A DNA stretch of 64,000 nt from Virgibacillus necropolis (GCF_002224365.1 NZ_CP022437.1:3038001-3102000); one strand, 5' to 3'; positions 8,328-18,408 are shown, counted from the stretch's first letter. Notes: generated by a model not told the origin, from the sequence alone. A program made the numbers and translations.

Positions 8328-10010
8328 TTATTTAGTTAGAAACTCTAAGCTCACGGAATGTTGATTGTTTTGTGAAACAAATAATCGTTTGTTAAAATCA
8401 GGACTTTCCACAGGGAAATCTTCCCTATAATGAGCTCCTCGACTTTCTTTTCGTTCCAGCATAGCTTGAAGTAAAATTTGAGACAACCTGATAAAATTTC
8501 TTACCTTTATAGCAAGCTTTCTGGAATGTCGGTGCTCAATAAGTTCTTCAAATTGAAAATCGGACTCCAATACGTTGATTTCCTCAAGTGCAGCGACTAG
8601 CTGTTTCTCTGATCTTACTACATTTCCATGATACCACATAATTTCTTTTATTTTATCTACAATCTGATTCGCTGTTAATTCACTTTCCTGTGATTCATAC
8701 GAATTAGTAAAGTCCAATAGTTTTTGTAATTGTTCATTACCTTCTTCCTCAGTTAAATCGTAGGCATCTACGGATTGTAAGTACTTCCCACATGCTGTTG
8801 CAGCACGTTTTCCGAATACCATGCATGCTCCTGTAGAGTTGCCTCCAAGCCTATTAGCTCCTTCGATATTAGAAGAAAGTTCTCCAATTGCATACAATCC
8901 ATCAATTCCTGTTTCCCCGTGCGTGTCAATAAATACACCACCATTGCTGGCATGGGCAAAAGGAGCAATCTTAACCTCCTGTTTTGTTAAATGAACATTT
9001 TTGCCCTTTAACCAATCCAAGTACACGGTATAAAACTCTTCTTTGTTTTCGTAAAGCTCTTCATCATAGACTAGTGAAAATCCCTTTTCATCTCTAGATG
9101 CAATAATACTTTTCATCATCGCAATATCGAAATATCTAGATTCAAGCGAATGTGTAAATGGCCCATGTGAACTTCGGATTTCCAGACATTCCTTTTTGGT
9201 TACTTCTTCTGGTAGATAAGGATCGAGCAAGCTTTCCCCGTTGTCATTTATAATATCCTGACAATACATTAACGTATGCTCGCCGAATAACGTTTTATAG
9301 CGGGGAGCAGTAATACCAGGAATAAATTGAATAAATTCCATGTTTACTAAACTTGCACCCGCTTCAAGCGCTAAAATGTGACCAGATCCATCTACATCGG
9401 TTGGATTTAGATTATGTTTATATAAACTTCCGAAACCACCAGATGCCAGAATGACTGCTTTACATTCTACAAGAACAAATTCATTTTCTTCATTTAGCAT
9501 CACCGCTCCAACAATCCGTTTTTCTTTTTTTATCAAAGAAACGACAACTGTCTTCTCCATTAAGTTTAAATTGTCATATTCACTGAAAATTGTTCTTACA
9601 TTTTCACGAATTTGGTCCCAATCACTTAATAAATAAATATCCCTTGGATGATTCGCAAAACAAGCCTTCCGCTCGCCTTCCAATTTCTTTGAAAGAACAC
9701 CGATATCTTTGTATTCCGTTACTCTATCAGGAATTTCCTCAACATAAACCTCAGCAAGATCTTGCCTATGCATCCCCCGACTTAGATCTTCTATATCCTG
9801 CAGAAAAAGTTCTTTGTCATCTGCATCTTTGGTAACCTGTGTACCTAAGGAAGCCTTTAAAGGATAAAAACTTGAACCCGAGGCAAGCTTCGTCTTCGTT
9901 ACCATCAAAACTTCATGTTTTGAGCTTGCTAACTCTTTACTGACTTTAATTCCGGAAAGTCCACTCCCAACAACTAATACGTCTGTTGTAATTTTACTGT
10001 CGATTTTCAA
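8328..10010 (-). CDS. FAD-dependent oxidoreductase, FrdA/SdhA/NadB type
   Basis: A 560-residue flavoprotein of the succinate dehydrogenase/fumarate reductase/L-aspartate oxidase class. The dinucleotide-binding motif VLVVGSGLSGIKVSKELA is at residues 11-28, ILASGGFGSLY lies mid-protein, and the FAD-closing segment AIGELSSNIEGANRLGGNSTGACMVFG is near 380-405, with a C-terminal helical domain. No other subunits are nearby, so it probably works as a soluble oxidoreductase. It is the last gene of the sialic-acid operon, 22 bp after the symporter; such an enzyme is not part of the standard NanA-NanE-NanK pathway. The start is TTG at 10010, chosen for AGGTGGG upstream. The substrate is unknown. Confidence 0.75.
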   Translation of the reverse strand: MKIDSKITTDVLVVGSGLSGIKVSKELASSKHEVLMVTKTKLASGSSFYPLKASLGTQVTKDADDKELFLQDIEDLSRGMHRQDLAEVYVEEIPDRVTEYKDIGVLSKKLEGERKACFANHPRDIYLLSDWDQIRENVRTIFSEYDNLNLMEKTVVVSLIKKEKRIVGAVMLNEENEFVLVECKAVILASGGFGSLYKHNLNPTDVDGSGHILALEAGASLVNMEFIQFIPGITAPRYKTLFGEHTLMYCQDIINDNGESLLDPYLPEEVTKKECLEIRSSHGPFTHSLESRYFDIAMMKSIIASRDEKGFSLVYDEELYENKEEFYTVYLDWLKGKNVHLTKQEVKIAPFAHASNGGVFIDTHGETGIDGLYAIGELSSNIEGANRLGGNSTGACMVFGKRAATACGKYLQSVDAYDLTEEEGNEQLQKLLDFTNSYESQESELTANQIVDKIKEIMWYHGNVVRSEKQLVAALEEINVLESDFQFEELIEHRHSRKLAIKVRNFIRLSQILLQAMLERKESRGAHYREDFPVESPDFNKRLFVSQNNQHSVSLEFLTK

Positions 10011-10031
10011 GACTAACCCACCTATGCTTAT

Positions 10032-11537
10032 CTATTCTTTACTTCTTTGATCATAAAAGGTAAGTTCTAAGCTATCATTTTCAGCTTTACTTTTCCCACT
10101 GAATAATAAACTAAATACATATCCGAAAACGAGAGATGCAACTAAGTTGATTAACGAGTATGCCCATAATGTAGTGTCCGTAAAGTAAGAAACATAAACT
10201 GCTATGATTGAAGTAGCAATAAAGCCTGCTAACGCACCCTTAGAATTTGCTTTTTTAGTCATAACTCCTAGTGTAAATGTTCCTCCAATAATACCTAGGA
10301 CTAATCCCATTAAACCATTGAACCACTCATAAGCTGAACTAATGTCGGAATATGCCAGGACAATAGCAAAAACTATAGAGAAAACACCTACAAGAATGGA
10401 TACATATTTCGCTATCTTTGTACCTTTTTCATCAGATATACCAGGCGTCAATACCTTTTGGATATCAAGTGTCCAACTTGTAGCAACACTATTTAAGCCA
10501 GTAGAAAGTGTTGATTGACCAGCTGCAAATAAACCTGCTATTAATAACCCTGATATCCCGGCTGGAAGTTCACTAACAATAAAATTCGCAAAAATTAAAT
10601 CAGAATTTCCACTTGGAATATCTTGTCCCATTTGTTGCGTGTAGAAAACATACATCGCTGTTCCAATGAAAAAGAATAAAGTTGCTGTACCAAATGAAAG
10701 CACACCATTAAACACTGTCATTTTCTTCATCTGTTTCAAGTCATTTGTAGTCAAATAACGTTGCACCATATCCTGGCTGGATATATAGGAAAATGCGGTT
10801 GACAATCCTGCACCTAAAAAGATAATGAACAAACTGTCATTTAAGATATTGGGATCAAAAATTACTGCTTCACTTAAGAATTTGTTATCCGCAATACCCA
10901 TTTGGAATATTTCTGGAACCCCACCTTCTACTGAGACAATGAGAACAATAAGTGCAAAAATACCGCCACCGATTAATACGACTCCTTGAATAAAATCAGT
11001 CCAAAGTACAGAGTTTATTCCACCAATAGATGAATAAATCGTTGCAATTCCACCCATAAATAAAATAATAAGAACGGTATTTATTCCTGTTACCGCGGAT
11101 AATGCTATAGCTGGCAGATACATGATAATAGACATTCTACCCAATTGATAAATAATAAATAGAATACTAGCTATCATCCGAAGATTTTTATCGAACCTTC
11201 TTTCTAAATACTCATAAGCTGTATCTAAATTTAAATTTCGATAAACAGGAAGAAAAAAGTACATTGCTACAGGGACAGCAATAAGGAGACCAAATTGTGC
11301 GGCCCAAAGATGCCAAGTATCTCCATAAGAAGTACCTGCTAGCGATAAGAAAGAAATAGGACTTAGTAACGTTGCAAAAAGACTAACAGATGTTACCCAC
11401 CAAGGTACTGTCCCATCCCCTTTAAAGAATTCCTTCCCCTTCATTTCTTTTTTTGCAACAGCAATACCGATGTACAGTATGAATAATAAATAAGCAAATA
11501 AAATGATATAATCAATTACCTCAAACGTTCCCCTCAT
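10032..11537 (-). CDS. sodium:solute symporter (SSS family), probable sialic-acid importer
   Basis: A 501-residue SSS/SLC5-family protein with about 13 transmembrane segments. Recognisable regions include WWVTSVSLFATLLSPISFLS in TM2, the segment ending GGINSVLWTDFIQG, and GLFAAGQSTLSTGLNSVATSW, the typical Na2-site region with adjacent Ser/Thr residues. Members next to nanA are Na+-coupled sialic-acid transporters, and the gene lies 25 bp downstream of the NanA gene. The assignment to sialic acid rests on context; the family and Na+ coupling rest on sequence. Confidence 0.85.
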   Translation of the reverse strand: MRGTFEVIDYIILFAYLLFILYIGIAVAKKEMKGKEFFKGDGTVPWWVTSVSLFATLLSPISFLSLAGTSYGDTWHLWAAQFGLLIAVPVAMYFFLPVYRNLNLDTAYEYLERRFDKNLRMIASILFIIYQLGRMSIIMYLPAIALSAVTGINTVLIILFMGGIATIYSSIGGINSVLWTDFIQGVVLIGGGIFALIVLIVSVEGGVPEIFQMGIADNKFLSEAVIFDPNILNDSLFIIFLGAGLSTAFSYISSQDMVQRYLTTNDLKQMKKMTVFNGVLSFGTATLFFFIGTAMYVFYTQQMGQDIPSGNSDLIFANFIVSELPAGISGLLIAGLFAAGQSTLSTGLNSVATSWTLDIQKVLTPGISDEKGTKIAKYVSILVGVFSIVFAIVLAYSDISSAYEWFNGLMGLVLGIIGGTFTLGVMTKKANSKGALAGFIATSIIAVYVSYFTDTTLWAYSLINLVASLVFGYVFSLLFSGKSKAENDSLELTFYDQRSKE

Positions 11538-11562
11538 TTGAACCTTCCCCCTTTAGTTATGA

Positions 11563-12429
11563 TTACAGGTATTTTTCTGCAATTTTTCGAGCCTTAGCTA
11601 ACCCTTCTGGCTTAAGCGTTTTCATCGGTTTTCTGCAAAAACCTGCGTCCACACCTTTATATTTTAGTATCTCTTTAATTGTCTGATAGAGCCCGTTAGT
11701 CAAAATCTCAGCAATAAGATCATTTGTAACTTTTTGTACTTCTCTAGCCTCTTCAATTTGCCCGTTTTGAGCTAATTCAAAGATTTGTTTCGCTCTTTGT
11801 CCATTAACATTAAACGTACTGCCGATAGCTCCATCAATATTTAGAACGCTTGCGGAAAGAAGCATCTCATCAAATCCTGAATAAATTAATTTGTTCGGAT
11901 ATGCATGTCTTAGTCTTTCTAATAAGAAAAAGTCTGGTGCTGTAAATTTAACCCCAATAACTTTTTCATTTTGAAACAGCTCACCAAACTGTTCAAGGTT
12001 CATATTTACTCCCGTCAATGCAGGAATGGAATAAATGATTAAATCATTATCTACATTTTCTAAAATGGTATTATAGTAATCCTTAATTTCTTCAAATTCA
12101 AATTTGTAATAAAAAGGAGTTACAGCAGAAATTGCGTCATAGTTAAGATCCGTTGCATATTGTGCAAGTTCAATTGCCTCGTCAATATTTAATGCACCTA
12201 CCTGTCCGATAAGTTTCACACTGTCTCCCACTTCATCTTTAACAATGTCGAAAATTTTCTTTTTAGCCTCAGTAGAAATCAAGAAGTTTTCTCCTGTACT
12301 ACCATTCACGTACAAACCATCAACCTTTGATACATCAATATTGTATCGGACAATCTCCCTTAATCCTTTTTCGTTAATATTTCCTTGTTCATCAAATGAA
12401 CACATAAGAGCTGTATATAAACCATTCAT
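11563..12429 (-). CDS. nanA: N-acetylneuraminate lyase
   Basis: A 288-residue class I aldolase of the DHDPS/NAL family. The carboxylate-binding motif is [10 protein letters not shown] with Ser44-Thr45, the catalytic Tyr is Tyr133 in YSIPALTG and the Schiff-base Lys is Lys161 in GVKFTAPD. These match Tyr137 and Lys165 of the E. coli enzyme. It cleaves sialic acid to pyruvate and ManNAc. The ATG at 12429 is preferred because GGAAGG is correctly spaced upstream; an in-frame GTG at 12438 overlaps that box. It is second in the operon after the NanE gene. Confidence 0.93.
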   Translation of the reverse strand: MNGLYTALMCSFDEQGNINEKGLREIVRYNIDVSKVDGLYVNGSTGENFLISTEAKKKIFDIVKDEVGDSVKLIGQVGALNIDEAIELAQYATDLNYDAISAVTPFYYKFEFEEIKDYYNTILENVDNDLIIYSIPALTGVNMNLEQFGELFQNEKVIGVKFTAPDFFLLERLRHAYPNKLIYSGFDEMLLSASVLNIDGAIGSTFNVNGQRAKQIFELAQNGQIEEAREVQKVTNDLIAEILTNGLYQTIKEILKYKGVDAGFCRKPMKTLKPEGLAKARKIAEKYL

Positions 12430-12458
12430 TATGATCACCTTCCATTAGTTAGATTTTT

Positions 12459-13136
12459 TTATAATTCTTCTATTGCGCTTACAAATTTTCCAGTAATTAT
12501 TTTAGGACGCGTAATTGCACTTCCAACTACAACAGCATGTGCACCTAGTTGAAGAGCCTTTTTCGCTTTCTCAGGTATATCGAAATTTCCTTCTGCAATA
12601 ACTGGAATCGAAACATTTTCGATAAGATCCTTTGTTATTTCAAGTGGAACAGTTCCTTTGGAGTATGATGTGTAACCAGCTAATGTAGGAGCAACTACAT
12701 CCACTCCTGCTTTTTCGGCATTTATTCCCTCTTCCAGCGTAGAAACATCTGCCATAAATAATTGATCAGGATACCTTGCTTTTACTTCAGAAAAGAATTC
12801 TTCAAAGCTTTTACCATCTGGTCTTTCCTGCTTTGTAGCATCAAAAGCAATTATATCCACGGCTTCCTGATAAAGCGCCTCCACTTCATTTATAGTCGGT
12901 GTGATAAAAACATCACTGTCAGCAAAGTCTTTTTTTATAATCCCTATAATGGGGAGGTTCACTTCTTTTTTAATTGCCTGGATGTCCTTCACTGTATTAG
13001 CGCGAATTCCAGAAGCACCTCCTTGACTTGCCGCTAAAGCCATTTTTCCCATGATATAAGCATCATGCAGCGGTTCATCTTCAAGTGCTTGACAGGAAAC
13101 AATTAATTTCTTGCTGATTTTTCCCAATATGCTCAT
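12459..13136 (-). CDS. nanE: N-acylmannosamine-6-phosphate 2-epimerase
   Basis: A 225-residue TIM-barrel protein of the NanE family. It converts ManNAc-6-P to GlcNAc-6-P. Family segments include [44 protein letters not shown] and the phosphate-binding end [20 protein letters not shown]. The ATG at 13136 is chosen for AGGAG about 8 bp upstream; the longer frame from 13160 lacks a ribosome binding site. First gene of the nan transcript. Confidence 0.92.
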   Translation of the reverse strand: MSILGKISKKLIVSCQALEDEPLHDAYIMGKMALAASQGGASGIRANTVKDIQAIKKEVNLPIIGIIKKDFADSDVFITPTINEVEALYQEAVDIIAFDATKQERPDGKSFEEFFSEVKARYPDQLFMADVSTLEEGINAEKAGVDVVAPTLAGYTSYSKGTVPLEITKDLIENVSIPVIAEGNFDIPEKAKKALQLGAHAVVVGSAITRPKIITGKFVSAIEEL

Positions 13137-13176
13137 AAATAATCTCCTAACTTTAATCAATAGCGTTTATTTTGTA

Positions 13177-13190
13177 AATAAGCGCTTTCA
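13177..13190 (-). promoter_or_regulatory. candidate CcpA cre box
   Basis: Minus strand reads TGAAAGCGCTTATT, agreeing with the Bacillus cre consensus TGWAANCGNTNWCA at 12 of 14 positions. It begins just downstream of the -10 element of the nan promoter, a position suited to catabolite repression. Confidence 0.65.
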
Positions 13191-13198
13191 ATAATAGA

Positions 13199-13227
13199 AC
13201 TATATCATTTTGATTTTTTGTTGTCAA
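13199..13227 (-). promoter_or_regulatory. sigma-A promoter of the nan operon
   Basis: Minus strand TTGACA (13222-13227) and TATAGT (13199-13204) are separated by exactly 17 bp, upstream of NanE. Confidence 0.75.
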
Positions 13228-13284
13228 TATTATAATAAAAATGATAATTAGATGTCATAAAAGAAAGCGTAATTACTTTAACCT

Positions 13285-13341
13285 TAGAAAACTTGGTTTA
13301 TCGCCAAGCTTTAATGGCGAAAGCCTTAGTTGCACTTATAC
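13285..13341. repeat. structured repeat family A, copy 2 (3' truncated)
   Basis: Matches copy 1 with two substitutions from TTAGAAAACTTGG through TTGCACTTAT, then diverges before the second hairpin. The remainder of the 13.23-13.55 kb gap holds only the terminator below and no supported gene. Confidence 0.75.
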
Positions 13342-13376
13342 TAATATCCATTAAAATTTATGATTTCTATCAGTGC

Positions 13377-13410
13377 AAAAAAGATGCCACTCATTAAAGT
13401 AGCACCTTTT
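13377..13410 (-). terminator. terminator after amidohydrolase gene
   Basis: On the minus strand AAAAGGTGCTACT and AGTGGCATCTTTT pair over 13 positions with two G-U pairs around a 6-base loop, followed by further T residues. It lies about 140 bp past the amidohydrolase stop codon. Confidence 0.65.
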
Positions 13411-13550
13411 AGAATCATATTATATCTTGTATCCTTCAAATTAAAGGCACCCTCAGCAATCTTGATCTTAGATGCCTGATATTAATCACTCTATCTTCTT
13501 CCTTATTTTATAACTCCTAGATGATATAAAGAACTACCCCTAGGGGTTAT

Positions 13551-15212
13551 TTATGTTTTCGAGACACTCTTTTTCACATATACAACTTTTCCGTCTATTA
13601 TCGTGGCCTGAACTGAAATATCCTTAATCTCCATAGAATCAACCCTTGTCGGATCAGCCTCTAAAACAGCAAAATCTGCCCGTTTCCCAACTTCAATACT
13701 TCCAGAATTCCTTTCATCAAAGTTTAGCCTTGCACCATATATCGTCATTGATTTTAATGCGGTGGTTACATCAATACACTGTTCTGGACCAAGAACATTT
13801 CCTTCCCTTGTTGTACGGTTTACGGCCTGCCAGACTAAAAACAAGGGAGATATTGGTGTTATTGGGCAGTCGGCATGAAGGGTAAACAATAAATTGCGTT
13901 CAACAGCATCGGCCAGTGGACTGATTCGCCTTGCGCGTTCGGGTCCTAAAAATATCCCTTCATGTCTGTCCCCCCAATAATAGACATGGTTAACGAAAAA
14001 CGAACCCGCTATTTTAAGACTTTTCATTTTGTTTAGATCCTCAAGGGTGGCTGTTTGGACATGTTCAATACGATGTCGATGATCTAATCGTGGTGTGCTA
14101 GTAAGTGCGTTGGCATAGGCATCAAGGATTGATCCAATTGCCCTATCACCATTACCATGTACAGCAATTCGAAATCCACGGTTGTGTAAATCCAATATTT
14201 CATTATTTAATGCCGTCTGGTCATGATGAAGATCGCCATAAATATTCTCATCACAATAGTAAGGTTTCCTTAGTGCAGCGGTTAATCCTTGGATCGAACC
14301 GTCTTGAAACATTTTGATGCTGTCCAAACGCGCACGATTATTCGAACGTTCTCTTACCTCTTGATCCAATTGATTTGCAGTATACCCGCTAAACTCCCCA
14401 TCTTCCCGCAGAAGGTTATGCATGATCATCAATTGAGTATGCATCGGGTTGATCCCCTTTTCCGCAGCTTTTAAATGGATATTAAGATCGTCACCCAATA
14501 TTCCTCCAACAGCAGCATCCGTATTTGTTGTAATACCTTGAGCTATATATTCATCCGCTGCATCTCCAAGCTCACTGATTAACTTCTCTTCATTAGGAAT
14601 GGGAGTTACAGCCATTATTGGAGCCATTGCTGCCATTTCATATAAAACACCGGTTAATTGGCCTGAGCCATCACGTCCATAATGTCCTCCCTGTGGATCG
14701 GAAATATCTTTCTTAATACCCGCAATTTCCAAAGCCATGGAATTAGCAACACCCAAATGTCCTGAGGTATGCTGAATAAAAACAGGATGACTGGGAGCTG
14801 CGTGATCCAAATCCTTTCTAGTTGGATGGCGACCATCGGCTAGCAATGTATCATCATAACCCTGCCCCCTCACCCATTCTCCATTCGGAATTTGAGCAGC
14901 CTTGTGTCGGATATTCCCTATAACATCATCTATGGTTTGATTTAAAGGGGAACTACAATCAACCAACTGACGGGACTGAGAGTATCCCAGAATATGATTA
15001 TGGGTATCAATAAATCCGGGAATCAATGTATTACCTTTTAAATTTAAAACCTCTGTTTCTGTGGTAATATTGGCAGTATTTCTAGGCGGCTCTGATTCCT
15101 TCCAAATTCCGATTATACGACCATTGGATACAGCAATTGAACCTGCTCTTCGGTTATCCTGATCAAGGGTTAAAACATTAGCATTTATAATTACCAAATC
15201 TGTCTTATCCAT
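13551..15212 (-). CDS. amidohydrolase 3 family protein (YtcJ-like)
   Basis: A 553-residue metal-dependent hydrolase. It has an N-terminal beta domain with NANVLTLDQ, the HxH metal motif in IPGFIDTHNHILG (about 68-80), a mid-barrel His in HIEHVQTAT, and a late segment LLFTLHADCPITPISPLFLVWQAVNR that is characteristic of the YtcJ/AepA group. These cytosolic enzymes act on amides or cyclic ureides, often poorly defined. It lies downstream of the MFS transporter and acyl-CoA operon on the same strand with a 178-bp gap, so it may belong functionally to that pathway, but this is inference. The start is supported by AGAGGTG. Confidence 0.82.
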   Translation of the reverse strand: MDKTDLVIINANVLTLDQDNRRAGSIAVSNGRIIGIWKESEPPRNTANITTETEVLNLKGNTLIPGFIDTHNHILGYSQSRQLVDCSSPLNQTIDDVIGNIRHKAAQIPNGEWVRGQGYDDTLLADGRHPTRKDLDHAAPSHPVFIQHTSGHLGVANSMALEIAGIKKDISDPQGGHYGRDGSGQLTGVLYEMAAMAPIMAVTPIPNEEKLISELGDAADEYIAQGITTNTDAAVGGILGDDLNIHLKAAEKGINPMHTQLMIMHNLLREDGEFSGYTANQLDQEVRERSNNRARLDSIKMFQDGSIQGLTAALRKPYYCDENIYGDLHHDQTALNNEILDLHNRGFRIAVHGNGDRAIGSILDAYANALTSTPRLDHRHRIEHVQTATLEDLNKMKSLKIAGSFFVNHVYYWGDRHEGIFLGPERARRISPLADAVERNLLFTLHADCPITPISPLFLVWQAVNRTTREGNVLGPEQCIDVTTALKSMTIYGARLNFDERNSGSIEVGKRADFAVLEADPTRVDSMEIKDISVQATIIDGKVVYVKKSVSKT

Positions 15213-15390
15213 TAAAAATCACCTCTTAATTTATATTAGATAAACTTAACCTAAACAAATATGAATTGTCGATTTCCCTCTTGCCACTTCTGTACCCAAC
15301 ACACTCCAGTGTTTTTATTTACATACCATTTAGTTATTTGTTAACTTACAGTAAGTCCTCTTTCCCTAATTTGACTATCAACCTTTGTAT

Positions 15391-16821
15391 CTACTTTGTT
15401 GAACTCATGTCGTATTCTGTTGTATCAACTTCTACTTTCTGCGCTGATTCGGTTACCCCCTGAAATCCTTTCACCTTTTTTGGAATTAAATAAAGAAATA
15501 TAAAAGACATTGCAGTAAGGATGGTAAGGATAAGTGCTGTACTAGAGAGTGCACTTACAGCATTTCCCCCTGCAACAAATAGAGCATAAGTTACAATAGC
15601 GAACGAAGCTCCTACACGTTGCGCAGTATTTTCAATCATGGTATACGTGAATGTAATAGCCCCGAGGCGTGAAGGATCTGCTTTTGACAAGACAACAGCT
15701 CTTGTTGCAGGACCGGCGAAACCGATACCAATTCCGATTAGACACATGGATATTAATAAATATAAAAAGGAGGTTTCCACAGTCACTGCTATCAGCATCC
15801 CTGATCCTCCGACAAGCAGAACAATACTTAACCCAATCATAAACCGTGCGGAAAGTCTGCTCATCCATCTACCGCTCAATAAATTTGCTACTGCCATTGT
15901 TGCGAAAAGTGCCATTTGTAATAAACCAACAATTGTGGAAGACTTCTCCTGTACACCTTGAACAAAGAACGTTAATAAATACATTACACTGCTAAATGTC
16001 ACAAACAACAGAACAGAAATTATTGATGTTACCCAAAAGTTTCGATTTGCGGCATAGTTAATATCAACCAAAGGATCTTTTTGTTTTTTTTCAACAACAA
16101 TTAGTAATAAAAATGCGATAACAAAAACACCAAAGGGCGGAAGCCACATCCAAGAAGAAATTCCATAACTGTTAATAAATGTTGGTATTGTTAAGATGCC
16201 TATCAATGTTAATAACACGAATATTACACCTAAAAAATCAAAAGATCCCGATTTTTTTCCCTGAACTTTTGGTACCCCCGTGAAAAACAAAAGAAACGAT
16301 ACAATACCAAGAAGCGCACAAAACCAAAAGATGGATGTCCATCCCAAACTATCAACAAACACCCCACTTATAACTGGCCCTAATACACCACCTATTACAG
16401 AATAAAATCCAAATATACCAAGTGCTTTCCCACGTTGCTCATCATTAAAGAACTTTCCTACATAGGTAAATCCTGCGGGTATTACCGCAGCTCCGGCTAC
16501 TCCTTTAATGAACATCCCAACAACTAACACCCAAAAGAAAGGGGCCAAAGCAACTAACGATGATCCAATAGTGAGAAGTATAGAACCTAAAATAATAACC
16601 ATTTTCTGGTTAAAATAATCGCCTAACCATCCAAATAATGGTTGGAATCCAGTTAATCCTAAGGCAAAGCCTAATTGCATCCAAACCGCATAACCTGTAC
16701 TTAAATCAAAGTTCTCCAGCATTTTAGGATATGCTACTAAACCTGAAGCTTCAGCAAAAACAACAAAAGTTACCCCAATGCATAAAATATGAAACGATTT
16801 TCGAATTGATTTTTCTTCCAA
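15391..16821 (-). CDS. MFS transporter (drug:H+ antiporter / DHA family)
   Basis: A 476-residue major facilitator superfamily protein with about 14 hydrophobic segments. Motif A-like GWLGDYFNQKMVIILG is in the loop after TM2, and FIKGVAGAAVIPAGFTYVGKFF and GFYSVIGGVLGPVISGV (motif C-like) lie in TM4-TM5. It is 56 bp downstream of the aldehyde dehydrogenase and probably co-transcribed with the acyl-CoA operon, where it could import the growth substrate or export an intermediate. The start codon is TTG, fixed by AGGAGG 8 bp upstream. An inverted repeat ACTTACAGTAAGT at 15344-15356 lies just past the gene. Confidence 0.85.
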   Translation of the reverse strand: MEEKSIRKSFHILCIGVTFVVFAEASGLVAYPKMLENFDLSTGYAVWMQLGFALGLTGFQPLFGWLGDYFNQKMVIILGSILLTIGSSLVALAPFFWVLVVGMFIKGVAGAAVIPAGFTYVGKFFNDEQRGKALGIFGFYSVIGGVLGPVISGVFVDSLGWTSIFWFCALLGIVSFLLFFTGVPKVQGKKSGSFDFLGVIFVLLTLIGILTIPTFINSYGISSWMWLPPFGVFVIAFLLLIVVEKKQKDPLVDINYAANRNFWVTSIISVLLFVTFSSVMYLLTFFVQGVQEKSSTIVGLLQMALFATMAVANLLSGRWMSRLSARFMIGLSIVLLVGGSGMLIAVTVETSFLYLLISMCLIGIGIGFAGPATRAVVLSKADPSRLGAITFTYTMIENTAQRVGASFAIVTYALFVAGGNAVSALSSTALILTILTAMSFIFLYLIPKKVKGFQGVTESAQKVEVDTTEYDMSSTK

Positions 16822-16877
16822 ATTTAGTACCTCCTAAAGGTTTATAAAAAGGACAACTTCAGTTGCCCTTAAAATCA

Positions 16878-18362
16878 TTAGCCTAGCTCAATAACACAGG
16901 CTTTTTCCCTTGTATACTCTAAAATCGAATCCGTTCCATATCCACTATCTTTAAAACCACCAAATGGTAGATCTGCCCCTACTCTACTGTAAGTGTTCAC
17001 CCATACATTACCGGACTCTATTTTTTCAATCATACGGTGTGCTCTACCTAGATTACTAGTCCATACCCCTGCGGCAAGTCCATATGAGGTATCATTTGCA
17101 ATCTCCAGTGCTTCTTCCTCCGTGTCGAAAGGTATAACAACTGCAACAGGACCGAAGATTTCCTCTTGGCAAATGCGTAGAGAATTACTATCCACTTTAA
17201 ATAAAGTTGGTTCAACCCAGTACCCATCGGAAAATTCAGGGTTATTTGGCAAAAGAACATCTCCACCAACTCGCCCCCCAAAAACTATTTCTCCTCCTTC
17301 TTCCAAACCTAAATCGATATAAGAACGAACTTTATTATACTGTGGTAAGTTGGCTACCGGTCCCATTGTATTCGCTGTATCCAATGTATCACCGAACTTT
17401 GTCGTGTCTGGATTTGACATCCTTTCTTTCATACGAGACAACATCTCGTCAAAAATAGATCTTTGAATAAGAATTCTTGATCCAGCAGCACATATTTGAC
17501 CTGCATTAGGAGTAAATATAGCACTTATTACCCCATTTACAGCCTTTTCTATATCAGCATCCTCAAAGACGATGTTTGGTGACTTTCCACCCAACTCAAA
17601 AATTAGTGGTTTTGGAACACCTGCCGAAGCAAGCGTAATTGCCTCAGCAGTCGCTTTTGAACCTGTTAGACTGACCTTATTAATTTCTTTATGGCTAACC
17701 AACGTATCACCTATTTCACTGCCCAAACCTGAAATCACATTAATAACACCTGGAGGAAGTATTTCTGAAAGTATTTCACCGTAACGTAATGAGGCAACCG
17801 CTGCGTACTCTGAAGGTTTTATGACCACCGTATTACCTGCCGCAAGAGCATAGGCTGCTTTAATAGTAAATGTAAAGAGTGGTGCATTCCAAGGCAATAT
17901 TGCCAATACTACTCCTAAGGGTTCCCGCAATGTATAACCAAAACTACCTGATCCCAGCTGAGCTGTTTTACCTTGACTTCCGACTAAAGAAGCAGCTCCA
18001 GCAGCATCATACCAAAGTTGTTTCAAAACAATGGAAAGATATTGATATTCATCGAGCACCCAACCATTGTTCCTAGTCTCTAGCTTTAACAACTCTTCAC
18101 CGTGCTGGGAAATTAGGTCACCAATACGCCTTAAATAATCTCCACGGTCCCTAGCGGACAATGACGACCAGCTATGATAAGCTTTACGGGCAGAAGTCAC
18201 AGTTGTCTCCACATCATCTTTTGTACTTAAAGGAATCTTAGCCCAAACTTTGCCTGTTGAAGGATCAATACTATTCATCGTATTTCCTGACGATCCTGTA
18301 ATCATCTTGCCGTTGACTGTATTATGGTACTGTTTAATTTCACTTGTAGTTTTCAAATTCAT
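16878..18362 (-). CDS. aldehyde dehydrogenase family protein
   Basis: A 494-residue NAD(P)+-dependent aldehyde dehydrogenase. Motifs: PWNAPLFTFTIKAAYALAAG, the catalytic Glu in FELGGKSPNIVFEDAD, the catalytic Cys in NAGQICAAGSRILI, and the C-terminal FGGFKDSGYG. It oxidises an aldehyde to a carboxylate, which the acyl-CoA synthetase at the head of the operon could then activate. The ATG at 18362 is chosen for AAAGGTGG; an in-frame TTG further upstream is less likely. Last gene of the tight acyl-CoA operon before the transporter. Confidence 0.9.
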   Translation of the reverse strand: MNLKTTSEIKQYHNTVNGKMITGSSGNTMNSIDPSTGKVWAKIPLSTKDDVETTVTSARKAYHSWSSLSARDRGDYLRRIGDLISQHGEELLKLETRNNGWVLDEYQYLSIVLKQLWYDAAGAASLVGSQGKTAQLGSGSFGYTLREPLGVVLAILPWNAPLFTFTIKAAYALAAGNTVVIKPSEYAAVASLRYGEILSEILPPGVINVISGLGSEIGDTLVSHKEINKVSLTGSKATAEAITLASAGVPKPLIFELGGKSPNIVFEDADIEKAVNGVISAIFTPNAGQICAAGSRILIQRSIFDEMLSRMKERMSNPDTTKFGDTLDTANTMGPVANLPQYNKVRSYIDLGLEEGGEIVFGGRVGGDVLLPNNPEFSDGYWVEPTLFKVDSNSLRICQEEIFGPVAVVIPFDTEEEALEIANDTSYGLAAGVWTSNLGRAHRMIEKIESGNVWVNTYSRVGADLPFGGFKDSGYGTDSILEYTREKACVIELG

Positions 18363-18408
18363 TCCACCTTTCAATCTTTTATTTTTGTACCTTATCTTCC
18401 CGCACTTT

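Noticed and set aside
8328-10010. Calling the flavoprotein L-aspartate oxidase (nadB)
   Set aside because: nadA and nadC are absent and the operon is for sialic acid; fold similarity alone does not justify the name.
13531-13546. CCCCTAGGGG palindrome next to the amidohydrolase stop codon
   Set aside because: It could be a short terminator, but with a 4-5-bp stem and no loop it is weaker than the hairpin at 13377-13410.
15301-15312. Short ACACT-CC-AGTGT hairpin
   Set aside because: The stem of five pairs is too short to call a terminator, although T residues follow on the plus strand; the genes are on the minus strand.
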